From assembly GCA_009760885.1 (NCBI GenBank), contig CM019703.1, forward strand, positions 12,205,459 through 12,269,458: a stretch of DNA of 64,000 nt, read 5' to 3'. The first letter of the stretch is position 1. Each line of letters opens with the position of its first letter. The translations under genes and the position numbers were made by a program. The notes under the pieces are model-generated. The model searched no databases and was not told the DNA's origin. It saw only the letters and a list, made by a program, of their open reading frames with translations. The DNA comes from Achatina immaculata. Lineage: Eukaryota; Mollusca; Gastropoda; Stylommatophora; Achatinidae. Below, one piece after another: positions 44,220 through 54,894 of this stretch.

Positions 44220-45295
44220 TTTGACACTGTGGAGTCTAGGTCACGGCTGCTCGTGGGAAGGATTCGTCTTCCATTCTTTGTGGTCAAAACATTGCCACTT
44301 TCTCCTTTCAATTACTGTCTCTCTTAACAAGAGTTCATTATTGATACTATTCTGTTAGAACACTCCTTTGATCTTACACATGCTTGGAGGGCATTTTCAT
44401 GAGAATATCAACATACAAAAATATAAAATCACATTCTTCGATTCCCCCTTCTCTTCTCCCCCCCCCCCCCCCCCCCCCCCCACCATCTCCCTTGCCAAAT
44501 CATCGCCATTTTAGAAAAAAGTCATTTTTTTCTACTTCCACTTCAAAAGTCGCCATGTTGTCCGTATCAAAAGCCGACATGTTGTCCGTACAAGGAAACA
44601 AATGAGGCGGCTAAAGGCCAGCTCAGTAACTTTCGTCACAGAAGACGATATGTCTGTCTACCCTAAGTCGTAAAACACATTAAGCAATGAGAACATAAGG
44701 TTCTAGACTTTCTGGTCGTCATAGTTTTTGATGGATAGTATTTTTTTTTCAACCGATCGTTTGGGTCTTTTGACTGTTTGGTCACTTCACTTGATGTTTT
44801 GGCAAAGTTACAAGTATAGTTTTGTGTAGAGATAACTTTACTCTAGCTTTCTGAATCTCTCTATAACGTTGGAAAAAAAAAAGCAACTCAGCTCTCGTGG
44901 TTTTCAAAACATTAGCTCATGCTTAAAAACGAACTCTGTTAGTGCTTATCATATTTTATGGTGGGTTTTAAAATTCCATCAAAGTTATTGCAAAAAGAAA
45001 GTGCCAGCGTAGCAGGTAACGAGAAGAAGACGAAGAAAGATGGTCTACTGACGCGCGCTATCGAAAGGAAGATTTCCATGATGATTAGTTTACTTTAAAA
45101 CAATTATTAAAATGCACTCATTTGAAATCCTTCTTTGTAATATGTCTTAAAACAGCGGTTTCCAGCATTTTCTTGAGTCCGTCATTAGTACATGACCCAC
45201 GACCCAGCATAAAGATTTTTTTTAAATATTGAAATAGAACAAAATTAAACACAATTTAATCTTACTTCAGTGGCTTTCATATGATGCAAAAGATA
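44220..45295. other. mostly unrecognised
   Basis: Poly-C run at about 44458-44481. A possible hAT-type end (CAGCGGTTTCCAGCATTTTC) lies near 45154. No gene was recognised. Confidence 0.45.
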
Positions 45296-45702
45296 CGCAA
45301 TTCACACTATACTCAAGGTAGAGAACTAAAAGGACCTACGAAACATAATGATCCGAAGAAATGACATAAGCCTGAAGTACGAAGTGGAAATAAATGTCAG
45401 AAAGACAAATGTTATGGAAGTCAGCAGAGAAGAAATAAAGCCAGCCGTAAATATAAAAATAAATGGGGAATTACAGGTGAAAAGCTTCAGGTATGAGGGG
45501 CACATGATAACAGGACGAAAAATGTGAAATTGAAATAACAGATGAATAGGAATGGCAAATAACACCTTCTGCAAAATGAGTAAGATCCTTACATTAAAGC
45601 AACTGAGATTACGTATAGTAAACTGCTATATATACTCAGTACTTTTTTTATGGCGTAGAAGTTTGGAGTTTGGATAAGGCAACAAAATAAAAACTGAGGC
45701 CA

Positions 45703-45706
45703 TTGG

Positions 45707-45753
<47 letters not shown>

Positions 45754-45755
45754 TC
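45703..45755 (+). repeat. (TA)n(CA)n microsatellite
   Basis: TA dinucleotides to about 45736, then CA dinucleotides, inside the LINE fragment. Confidence 0.95.
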
Positions 45756-45880
45756 AAGGAAGAAGGCGTGTCATAAGAAGCTCAAAGAAAACACAGAAAT
45801 GCTAAACCACCAAGAAAAGAAAAGTGAAATACCGAAAATCATAAAAAATCCCAAGAAAATTAGGAACTCTGGGCACGTCA

Positions 45881-46165
45881 AGTAAAGTAAACAGTAAAGC
45901 TGGCTAGTAAAGAGGATTAAACAAAGAAAACTTAAACATTTTGGACACATTAAACGTCATGATAATCTAGAGAAGACTTCTTGGAAGGATACATAATGGG
46001 AAAAAGAAAGAGAGGAAGACCAAGGCGAAGATGCTGCAAGACATCGTTGATGATCTGCAGATGGATGCATCAGCGGCAGGCCATCTTGCTCACAACTGAG
46101 AGGCCTACAGGAATGCTGTTAGAGAGGCAAAGTTCCGCAACGGACATGCAAATGAATGAAATGAA
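45881..46165 (+). mobile_element. RTE-B LINE insertion, 5'-truncated, with 11-bp target-site duplication
   Basis: 285 bp that match the last part of family B (WLVKRIKQRKLKHFGHIKRH, GKRKRGRPRRR…, ending with an ATGA-type tail). It is flanked on the left (45870-45880) and right (46166-46176) by the identical TGGGCACGTCA. The duplicated bases belong to the older RTE fragment, whose reading is interrupted at exactly this point. Confidence 0.92.
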
Positions 46166-46321
46166 TGGGCACGTCACGAGGCGCAATACTATACTGAAGA
46201 CCATTCTTGAGACCAAGATCAATGAGAAGAAAACAAAAGAACGTTAGCAACACAGATGGGTAGACAACAACAAGAGATGGATAATAACCAGCTTGGTCGA
46301 TTACACTATAAAGGCAAGAAA

Positions 46322-47338
46322 CAGATTGATTGATTGACTGATCTTTATTTTAAAAGGGTTAAGAATTGGATATGCAGGCCCGTCTGACATTCTGCTCTTT
46401 ATCATATAACTTTCACTCTGTTCCAGACATTCTACAAATTTGCTGCTCATATAACAAACATAATTAACAATAAAGTAATACATACACATATAAATGACTA
46501 ACTACATACACATATAAATGACTAACTACATTCACATATAAATGACTATCTACCACACAAAAATTTAATTACTATTCAGAATAATGAGTTTTGTGCCTAT
46601 AAGAGCAGTCTAAAATAACTTTTTAAGTTTTACGATTCATGGAGGCATGTATTCGAAATCAAATAAATATTGGAAAAGTTTGTAGTTGTAGGAATGAGTA
46701 TAGTTTATATTTTTTTATACAGGATGGGAGGGTATTCCAAAGATGAGCAGCAGAATAAGTAAAGCTTTTCTTGTAAAGGTCAAGTCTAGGTTTTGAAAGA
46801 CTTATGCTGTTCAAACGTTAGCTGCACTTTGAGCTAAATTTAAACAGGTTCCATAGATAAGGCGGAGCATGCCGTGAAAGAATTTGATGTTCCAGCTTGA
46901 CTTTGCTGAAGAGGAACCTGTTCTTAAGAGGTAATATTTTGATACGTTTATGCCGGTTAGTTGCTTGTGCTTGATCGACATAGATAAGCTTTACTGCTCG
47001 CTTTTGAAGTGGGTAAAGCCTCTTTGTATTTGACACTGAGCAACCATACCAGATTGTTGAGCAAAAGTGTAAATGTGTTTGTATATGTGATATGTAGTAT
47101 ATCTTCCTTGTGTCTTGATCGATGAAGTGCTTGATTTTGCCTAACTGGTATACTTTTTGCACGATGAGTTTTCTTAGACCTTGCACATGAGAGTTCCAGG
47201 TCAGATGTTGGTCAGTAATAAGACCTAGTGTTTTGTGCTCGCTAACATTTTCTATCTGTGAAGTTTCAGTACAGAACCGAAGTGTTTTTTTTTTGGTTTC
47301 GTTTTGTAGTTTCTGTCTTGCTGTTATGAGCTTGGCAG
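46322..47338 (-). pseudogene. non-LTR retrotransposon 3' part (reverse transcriptase C-terminus plus 3' end)
   Basis: The minus-strand reading begins about 47335 with KLITARQKLQNETKKK, then VSEHKTLGLITDQHLTWNSH, STIWYGCSVSNTKRLYPLQK, RAVKLIYVDQAQATNRHK and APPYLWNLFKFSSK, typical of the thumb/C-terminal part of CR1/Rex-like non-LTR reverse transcriptases (clade uncertain). It is followed by about 500 bp of untranslated sequence containing a three-fold 27-bp repeat (46491-46552) and a 3' end with AAAATAAAGATC and ATTGATTG repeats at 46322-46345. The catalytic domain is missing (5' truncation). Confidence 0.8.
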
Positions 47339-47339
47339 A

Positions 47340-48065
47340 GCAGACAGGAGATTCATTACAGCCAACCTTCCATGGGGAGGAGGGGGGGGGGAAACGGCAC
47401 GAGATGATGTTGATTCACATGATGCAGTTTTGCCACTGTGGCTATTGATGTTTTGATAGTTAAATTTGAAAACGTCGGAATATTTCCACAAAATCTTGTA
47501 TTTTCTTTCGTATCTTTTCTTGATCCTAACCCGACCCTAATTTTGGTTGCGACCTAAGATTTAAAACTGCTGTTTTCAAGTTTAGCCCTAAAAAAAAAAA
47601 AAAACTCACACGGGAAAACGGCGAGCACAAACAATTATTTGTCCATGACAAACAAGGTCGTTTTGTCAAAGTGTCGACCTTCCACTCATTAATCGTCAGG
47701 GATATTTTTAGCCAGGCATAAATCAACAAAAGATACCAGATACCTCGTTTTATGGCGATTGGATCCATGCGAAATCAAATCAAGCGGAAGAAAAATCAAT
47801 TCAAAACAAACTCAGCGTTTCCGTCAGAGCAAGGAACTATGGGGTGACGGCTGCATAACAACCACACTGGAAGGAAAGCTCGCCAGATAATGCACGCTTG
47901 ATTAGAGCGCAGATCTCCAAAACGGATTTTTATTCAATGATTAATTGTTTCTCTGGCAGTGAGTTACCTGCGGTCTAAAGGGAGAATGACCGTCACGGGT
48001 GATGGAATTTTAACATATGCAAAACTGTTTAACAGCCGAATTACTTGCTTTCGTAGGAGTACTTT
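47340..48065. other. no recognised feature
   Basis: G-run near 47378-47390 and an A-run near 47590-47603. No gene was recognised. Confidence 0.45.
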
Positions 48066-48069
48066 TCTG

Positions 48070-48965
48070 TTGTTGGTCCACCCATACAACAGTGATGCTA
48101 ATCTGACCTCACAACAGTGATGTTAATCTGATCTAAAAACACTGATGTTAATCTGATCAAACAAACATTGACGTTAATAACAGTGATGTTAATCTGACCT
48201 CATAACAGTGATGTTAATCTGACCTCATAACAGAGATGTTTAACTGACCTCACAACAGAGATGTTTAACTGACCTCACAACAGTGATGTTTAACTGACCT
48301 AACAACAGAGATGTTTAACTGACCTCACAACAGAGATGTTTAACTGACCTCACAACAGTGATGTTAATCTGACCTCATAATAGTTATTGTTAATCTGACC
48401 TCATAACAGAGATGTTTAACTGATCTCACAACAGTGATGTTTAACTGACCTCACAACAGTGATGTTAATCTGACCTCATAATAGTTATTGTTAATCTGAC
48501 CTCACAACAGAGATGTTTAACTGACCTCGCAACAGAGATGTTTAACTGACCTCACAACAGTGATGTTAATCTGACCTCATAATAGTTATTGTTAATCTGA
48601 CCTCACAACAGAGATGTTAATCTGACCTCACAACAGAGATGTTTAACTGACCTCACAACAGAGATGTTTAACTGACCTCACAACAGTGATGTTTAACTGA
48701 CCTCACAACAGAGATGTTTATCTGACCTCACAACAGAGATGTTTAACTGACATCACAACAGTGATGTTAATCTGACCTCATAATAGTTATTGTTAATCTG
48801 ACCTCATAACAGAGATGTTTAACTGATCTCACAACAGTGATGTTTAACTGACCTCACAACAGTGATGTTAATCTGACCTCATAATAGTTATTGTTAATCT
48901 GACCTCACAACAGAGATGTTTAACTGACCTCACAACAGAGATGTTTAACTGACCTCACAACAGTG
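48070..48965 (+). repeat. minisatellite, 24-25-bp unit, about 36 copies
   Basis: Landmarks CACAACAGAGATGTTTAACT and GACCT, with variants ACAGTGATGTTAATCT and ATAGTTATTGTTAATCT. The ATAGTTATTG variant recurs at irregular but block-like spacing, indicating amplified multi-unit blocks. Confidence 0.94.
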
Positions 48966-49262
48966 ATGTTAGTCCGATAACACAATAGTGATGTTAGCCT
49001 GATCACACAATAGCGATGTTAGCCTGATCACACAATAGCGATGTTAGCCCGATCACACAATAGCGATGTTAGCGCGATCACACAATAGCGATGTTAGCGC
49101 GATCACACAATAGCGATGTTAGCGCGATCACACAATAGCGATGTTAGCGCGATCACACAATAGCGATGTTAGCGCGATCACACAATAGCGATGTTAGCCC
49201 GATCACACAATAGCGATGTTAGCGCGATCACACAATAGCGATGTTAGCCTGATCAAACAGTT
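48966..49262 (+). repeat. minisatellite, 25-bp unit, about 12 copies, second subtype
   Basis: Unit GATCACACAATAGCGATGTT plus AGCGC. It is clearly related to the neighbouring array but homogenised separately, with a sharp switch near 48970. Confidence 0.95.
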
Positions 49263-50620
49263 GTAACGTTAGCCTGACTACAGAGATGGAACATCAGCGA
49301 GAACACATGAAAGTGGTGGTGATGATTTTTAATCACTGAATTTCGCAACTACCTACTGAAAGTTTCGCCATGCAATTTGATGGCAGCACGTGTGATAGTT
49401 CTGTGGTAAAAAAAAAATGGCGTTAAGGCAAAGGCTGTTTCTAAACTTCTCATCTCTTTGTAGTATAAACTTTCCCGCCAACTTAAACTAGGCACCCAAA
49501 GAAATTAGGGATCACATTTTCGTCCGTCCACGTTTTTTTTTTTACGTCTCTTTACGTCTCCAAGCAGGACTTCAAGCGAGGGCAAAACAAGAAAAGAAAA
49601 GCCCTAATCAGGAAACTTCTGTCTGCGGCAGTACAGCACTTACGGCTCCTGGAGAAGCTGTTCTATATTCATCGATAAACAATGTAATCATAGAATGTAA
49701 CTTATTTTAAATGGCAATAAGTGTCAATAAGACACTTGTTCTTCCACAAAGCACAAACAAGCTGATCTATATAACACTGAAGTATGCAGGATGGATTTTG
49801 ACTGTGCTTGCCATGACTAACTGTAACTGCACAGGTAATCCTATGAATATTCGACTAATCCTCTTTATCATTTGAAAGAAAGCCCCGCATCGTTTTACTT
49901 AATCTCCAGGTCATATCTTGACAAGTTCAGCTATCTTGGATCTACATGTATGGTTGCCTTGTATCTACGCGAATAAATCAATACAGAATAAAAAAGGCAG
50001 CTACCACACTTGACAAACTAACGGAATGAGCATGAGTCAAAAGAAGGTTAACATTGAAGACGAAGGCTCTAGTTCATCAGACATTCGTTTATACGGAACT
50101 CAGACGTGGGCAGCATACTCAAGGCACGGGAATTAACTTCAGTCTTTCTCCAAGTGACTCGGTCTTTCTCCAGCTCTTCTCCTTTCTTCGTGGCTAATAG
50201 ATAAATCTTCCGTCTTCGCTGCCTTCGTTGAATAACGAACATCAAGTCTGAAGTTACCAGCTCTGAGGTTCTGGAGCCTGCTAGGCTTCCATCAGTGATG
50301 ACAAAACTACACAGCAGACGACTGAGACAGTTGCCAAGAAAAATGTATATGATCAATTTATGAAAGGAAGGAGGACACATAGTAGACCAGAAGTGAAATA
50401 TACAGAAATATGTAAGTCATCAGTGGAAGATTTTTCGATCAGTCACGAGTAAGTGGAAGAACTGGAGAAAGATCGGGTCAGGTGGAAAACGGCAGCATCG
50501 TTTAAGAAGGAAAAAGTCAATGCAAATTTGAAAAAAAAAATATGCTACCGCCAAATGTTGGCCATAGTGGCCAATAGGTGGACCAATAAGTGGACCGCAC
50601 AAAAAGAAACACCGCCTGGG
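49263..50620. other. mostly unrecognised, with two repeat traces
   Basis: 49818-49922 shares a diverged sequence with 52790-52893 (see below). Two pieces in opposite orientation at about 50135-50215 (reverse) and 50425-50500 (forward) share GAACTGGAGAAAGA-type wording and read EELEKDRV, possibly retroelement C-termini. No gene was recognised. Confidence 0.4.
49818..49922 (+). repeat. dispersed repeat of unknown class, copy 1
   Basis: Shares GCACAGGTAATC…, GACTAATCCTCTTT…, TGAAAGAAAGCCCCGC… and ACTTAATCTCCAGGTCA… with 52790-52893, in the same order and at the same spacing, at roughly three quarters identity by eye. Confidence 0.65.
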
Positions 50621-50627
50621 ATTACTA

Positions 50628-50938
50628 CTGACGGAGGCGCATTGTTGGCCATGTTATTACTGTGGCTAAAGCCACTGATGGGGACGCACTGTTGGCCATG
50701 TTATTACTGTGGCTAAAGCCACTGATGGGGACGCACTGTTGGCTATGTTATTACTGTGGCTGAAGCCACTGATGGGGACGCACTGTCGGCCATGTCATTA
50801 CTGTGGCTGAAGCCACTGATGGGGACGCACTGTCGGCCATATTATTACTGTGGCTGGAGCCACTGATGGGGACGCACTGTTGGCCATGTTATTACTGTGG
50901 CTAAAGCCACTGATGGGGACGCATTGTTGACCATGTTA
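50628..50938 (+). repeat. minisatellite, 48-bp unit, about 6-7 copies
   Basis: Landmarks ACTGATGGGGACGCACTGTT and GGCCATGTTATTACTGTGGC. The unit is 16 codons. Confidence 0.95.
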
Positions 50939-51722
50939 GAGAGTTGTATTTGCTCAATTCTGAGCCCAGGTAACAGGGGAAAATTCTGTTGCGTTGTAAC
51001 TGTGTATGCAATGTTACAATAGCCAGGTGTTGCCTTACAAAACACACGAGCCTGTTGCAGAAAACGAAAGCAAAATGCAGACGTCGGCTCCTTAGGCCTG
51101 ACAGTGACACAGGTGAATTATCTTCTCCAGAACATCTCAAGGTACAGTAACTGGCAGTCCATCTTTGCCAGTCATATTCTCTTCAGTCATATTCTCTCCA
51201 GTCATGAACACGCCCACACTCAACAACTATCTCAGTCAACTCTCTCGAAGACCCGCCAGTCCTAGTCCAGCAAGTCTTCCCCCACTAATCGGCTGACCAA
51301 GCGAAATTAAAACTGGTTATTTAAAAAAAAAATTTTCCAACCGAGTCACTAGTCAAGTGGTTCAATGGCTCTGGACAACATTATGCTGTTGTTATAACGT
51401 TACAATACCCAGAATAAACTTTACACTCTCTCCAGAATATTACATATAAATTATATGTGTGTGTATGTACGTATGTATGTATAGAGGCAGTCTGCCGTCC
51501 TAAACGCAGACATCATCATGGTATAATGAAGAAAACAAATGTTGCTCTTGTTCGTTCTCTCTCTCTGTTGCGTGTTGTGTTAAATGGAACAGCCCAGCTG
51601 CCACAGCTTGAGTCAGAACCTCGCAGGAATTGCTAAGAAAGGTTTCTAATTTCTCCACAGACTGGTTTCCCTGCTGAGAGGCGCCCACGCTCTTCAGCTT
51701 TTCTTATCCTTATTTACAGGAT
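50939..51722. other. no recognised feature
   Basis: Short GTAC/GTATG repeats near 51457-51482. Nothing else is recognisable. Confidence 0.4.
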
Positions 51723-51759
51723 CAGGGAATTTTTAACCTTCTCTTGGCCGTGGTCCCCT

Positions 51760-52370
51760 TTTCTGCCCGGAGAACAGCTGGGGATTCCTTTCTGCCCCTG
51801 AGAATAGCTGGGGATTCTTTTCTGATGGAGAACAGCTGGGGATTCCTTTCTGATGAGAGAACAGCTGGGGATTCCTTTCTGCCCCTGAGAACAGCTGGGG
51901 ATTCCTTTCTGCCCAGAGAACAGCTGGAGATTCCTTTCTGCCCCTGAGAACAGCTGGGGATTCCTTTCTGCCCAGAGAACAGCTGGAGATTCCTTTCTAC
52001 CCCTGAGAATAGCTAGGGATTCCTTTCTGCCCCTGAGAACAGCTGGAGATTCCTTTCTGCCCCTGAGAACAGCTGGGGATTCCTTTCTGATTGGAGAACA
52101 GCTAGGGATTCCTTTCTGCCCCCTGAGAACAGCTGGGGATTCCTTTCTGATTGGAGAACAGCTAGGGATTCCTTTCTGCCCCCTGAGAACAGCTGGGGAT
52201 TGCTTTCTGCCCCGAGAACAGCTGGGGATTCCTTTCTGCCCCTGAGAACAGCTGGGGATTCCTTTCTGATTGGAGAACAGCTAGGGATTCCTTTCTGCCT
52301 TGAGAACAGCTAGGGATTAATATCTACCCTGAGAACAGCTGGGTATTTTCTTCTGCCCGGATAACAGCAG
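51760..52370 (+). repeat. minisatellite, about 30-bp unit, about 20 copies
   Basis: Landmarks GAGAACAGCTGGGGATTCCT and TTCTGCCCCT. Variants with TTCTGATTGGAGAACAGCTA recur in a paired arrangement at about 52086, 52146 and 52266. Confidence 0.94.
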
Positions 52371-52381
52371 GGGAACACTCA

Positions 52382-52621
52382 TTAACTCTATGAATCCTGA
52401 ATCAATTTCCATGCTCTGCCAGAATGAATTTTTATGAGAAATTTTGCTGGAAAGAATGTGGGGAAGGCAAGTACTCTATAATTTAAAAATATGATTTGGG
52501 TTAGAAATGCGTTAATGTTCATTTTCTTTAGACTGCCTAAATATCGCCCTCAGCATTGATGTGATACAGACGTGCAAGATTTACCAACTCTGCCAGTGTT
52601 GCCTTGGAGTGGAGGCGTTAC
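52382..52621 (+). mobile_element. TTAA-flanked MITE, copy D
   Basis: Begins TTAACTCTATGAATCCTGAA. The interior matches copies B and C (ATGCTCTGCCAGAATGAATT; AGACTGCCTAAATATCGCCC). The right end has lost its final A (GCGTTAC). Confidence 0.75.
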
Positions 52622-52789
52622 AAATGGAGCAATGAATAGAATCCAGATGATGCTATGATTTTTTTTTCTTTTTAATCCAGTAAATCCATTTGCTGATCTA
52701 TAGAACTACAATAATCTTTTTCGTGGCTCCACGGAGCCCACGTTAGGAACCACTGTACAGGAAGGACATGAATTTTTGCTCCCACAGCT

Positions 52790-52893
52790 AGCGGTAATTG
52801 CACACGTAATCTTGTGAATCATTCACCTAGTCCTCTTTGCAGCTTGAAGGAATGCCCTGCGTTGTTTCACCTAATCTCCGCGTCACATCTTGT
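52790..52893 (+). repeat. dispersed repeat of unknown class, copy 2
   Basis: Partner of 49818-49922. Contains GCACACGTAATCTTGTG, CACCTAGTCCTCTTTGC and CACCTAATCTCCGCGTCA. Confidence 0.65.
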
Positions 52894-53214
52894 AGGTTTG
52901 GAGCTTGGAATGAACGACGTTTCCTGGACGCTTCAGTAGGAGTTACATAAATAATTTATTGCCTGATTACAAAATTCTAGCATAATTTTATGTGTACAAA
53001 TTTTCTGCGAATGCAGTTGTACAAGGGCGGCTACTTTAAGATTAAACACAAATATCCCAGCTTTCGTATACGTTAGAAAAGTCTTTTTATCTGCGATTTT
53101 GTTTTCATTGAGTGCATTATTATGGAGTTCGTACACATCTGATCAGATGATGCAGAAATCTATTGAAAACAGTCAGTGAACAACAAATGCGGGGCACTCT
53201 GAACCATTCATCAT

Positions 53215-53645
53215 AAAATCTGAAGTGGGGCAAGGCTGTGTACTATCTTCTTTACTATTGATACCATACATTGACAACATCTGCAAAGAAGCTAATATAC
53301 ATAGTAAAATCTTCACCACAAAGCTGCCCAGCAGCCCAACCTCAAAAAGAATGCTGATAAACCCGCAACACCTGCCAGAAGACATACCCAGTAGGAGGAC
53401 CATAAACGAACTCCTTTTTTGCTGGCGATCAAGCACTTATAGCCACATCAGAAAAAGAGACCTAAAGCAGAACATGGATAATTTAGCGAGGGCATGTAAA
53501 AATCACAACATGAAGATCAGCGCTGAAAAAACGGAAACCATGATCAAACTGAGAAAAGAAATCCAAACAAAGATCTTCCTAGACAACCGGCTCTTGAAAC
53601 ATGTGAAACATTTCAAATACTTAGGTACGAGGGTTAAATGATAAA
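53215..53645 (+). pseudogene. LINE reverse transcriptase fragment
   Basis: Reads VGQGCVLSSLLLIPYIDNIC (the conserved GCxLSPLLF-type motif), then a region where the catalytic ADD should be (TINELLFCWRSSTY, no longer ADD), KQNMDNLARACKNHNMKISA, EKTETMIKLRKEIQTKIF and KHVKHFKYLGTRVK. This is the palm-to-thumb part of a non-LTR reverse transcriptase. It ends at a stop near 53639. No active site remains. Confidence 0.78.
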
Positions 53646-53814
53646 TCCGCGGCCTAAGGTACAAATTCTTGACGCACACAGTTGATATTATGTGCATTTG
53701 TAGATCAGGTTAGTGTAAGATTAAGCACCAAGTTTCATGAAATTAACTGCAACCAATTTTTTTTTACAGGCTACTGAAGTGGTATGGGGTGGCAGAAATT
53801 TAGAAAATTGATAA

Positions 53815-54372
53815 AATTTCTCATCGAGCGCAGTCATTCGCTACCTCTGCATCAAGGGCTTATCATCGAAGGAGATCCATGAGGATATGGCAGAGACTCT
53901 AGGAGAGAGTGTTCCTTCTAACAGCACAGTGAAGAAATGGGCAGCTCAATTCAAACATGGAAGGGAGAGTCTGGAAGATGATCCCCGTCCAGGAAGACTA
54001 AGAACCGTAACCACTGATGAAACCATGACATGATATTGAATAATCGACGACTAACTGAGCGGTACATTGCTACTGAGTTGGGCATCTCCCAGGAATGTGT
54101 TCATGCCATTGTTCACAATGATCTTCAAATGACAAATGTCTCTGCTCGATGGGTCTCGAAACTTCTTGGAGCTGACCACAAACGACAGCGTCTCAGCATG
54201 TCAAGAGACAATCTTGGCCATTTTTCTGCAGATCCTGAAAAGTTTCTTCAGCAATTTGTGACTATGGATGATACTTGGGTTCATCATTTTCAACTAGAAA
54301 CCAAAGAACAGTAAAAGCTGTGGAAACATCATGGATCTCCACCTCCAAAGAAAGCAAGGGTGGTTCTGTCTG
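53815..54372 (+). pseudogene. mariner transposase, truncated
   Basis: Encodes the N-terminal helix-turn-helix region (SAVIRYLCIKGLSSKEIHED, TVKKWAAQFKHGRESLEDDP, RPGRLRTVTTDE), then after a frameshift near 54027 ILNNRRLTERYIATELGISQ, KLLGADHKRQRL and TMDDTWVHHFQLETKEQ, which carries the first catalytic aspartate of the mariner (SETMAR-like) family. A stop at 54312 precedes LWKHHGSPPPKKARVVLS, and the rest of the catalytic domain is missing because the LINE tail at 54373 follows directly. Confidence 0.88.
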
Positions 54373-54435
54373 CATGCCCACTTCTTAACCCTTTTTGAAA
54401 TAAAGATCAATCAATAAAGATCAATCTGTGCATTT
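54373..54435 (+). mobile_element. LINE 3' tail fragment
   Basis: GCATGCCCACTTCTTAACCC then GAAATAAAGATCAATCAATA matches the 3' end of the element at 46322-47338. It abuts the broken mariner gene. Confidence 0.7.
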
Positions 54436-54890
54436 GTGTATATATAACATACATGTGGAGTGTTCTTCTTCAGTGGTCCCAAGGGCCACAACTTTATGAG
54501 GAAATGGAATTGCGGCCGACATCTGAATGAACGAGGTTTTTGCCAGCTTACAAAAAATGAAAAAGAATGGCAGGTTATGAAGTAAAGGTGATATGAACTT
54601 TTTCAGGTCTTTAAATTTTTAATTATGCATGTTTCGAAGAAAAGAAATCCTAAATTTAATCAAATAAATTACATTTTCCTACTAACATGGGCCGCAAATA
54701 GTCTCGAGCACTCATGTTGGAACTCCAGACTCATTTTATGGTGTACACCCATGTGATGTCACGTGTTCACACATGTACATTTCCTTCGTTTTACGTATGA
54801 GTGTGTCGTTTTTAATTTACACGCACTTTTCTTCACACTTGTACGGCTTTTATTTTGTAAACTTGTCTAAATAAAGTCCTTTCCTTAAAA
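54436..54890. other. no recognised feature
   Basis: A GTGGTCCCAAGGGCCACAAC stretch near 54473 has the look of a degenerate transposon terminus. Nothing certain. Confidence 0.4.
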
Positions 54891-54894
54891 AACA

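Larger units (their letters stand above)
45300..46290 (+). pseudogene. RTE-like LINE fragment interrupted by a younger LINE
   Basis: Readable pieces in order: LKYEVEINVRKTNVMEVSRE, EIKPAVNIKINGELQVKSFR, LRLRIVNCYIYSVLF; then, after a TA/CA microsatellite, ENTEMLNHQEKKSEIPKIIK and NSGHV. The continuation GHVTRRNTILKTILETKINE, then HRWVDNNKRW, resumes only after base 46166. The gap is filled by the family B insertion at 45881-46165. Frames are broken. The order matches the thumb and C-terminal region of RTE-class proteins. Confidence 0.72.
51724..52756 (+). mobile_element. inferred hAT-type element holding a 30-bp array and a MITE
   Basis: The left part reads CAGGGAATTTTTAACCTTC and then GGCCGTGGTCCCC. 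The right part, reversed, reads CAGTGGTTCCTAACGTGGGC and then CCGTGGAGCC. Both look like hAT-type termini. The 30-bp array starts immediately inside the left end, and TTAA MITE copy D lies further inside. The ends match imperfectly and no target duplication was verified. Confidence 0.45.

Noticed and set aside
43493..44327. 272-codon RHRTTDSK-repeat protein
   Set aside because: It is a frame through the 24-bp minisatellite. The flanking non-repeat parts have no recognised domain.
50069..50716. Host gene pair around EELEKDRV
   Set aside because: The similar pieces on opposite strands look like retroelement C-termini. The frames have no start context or domain.
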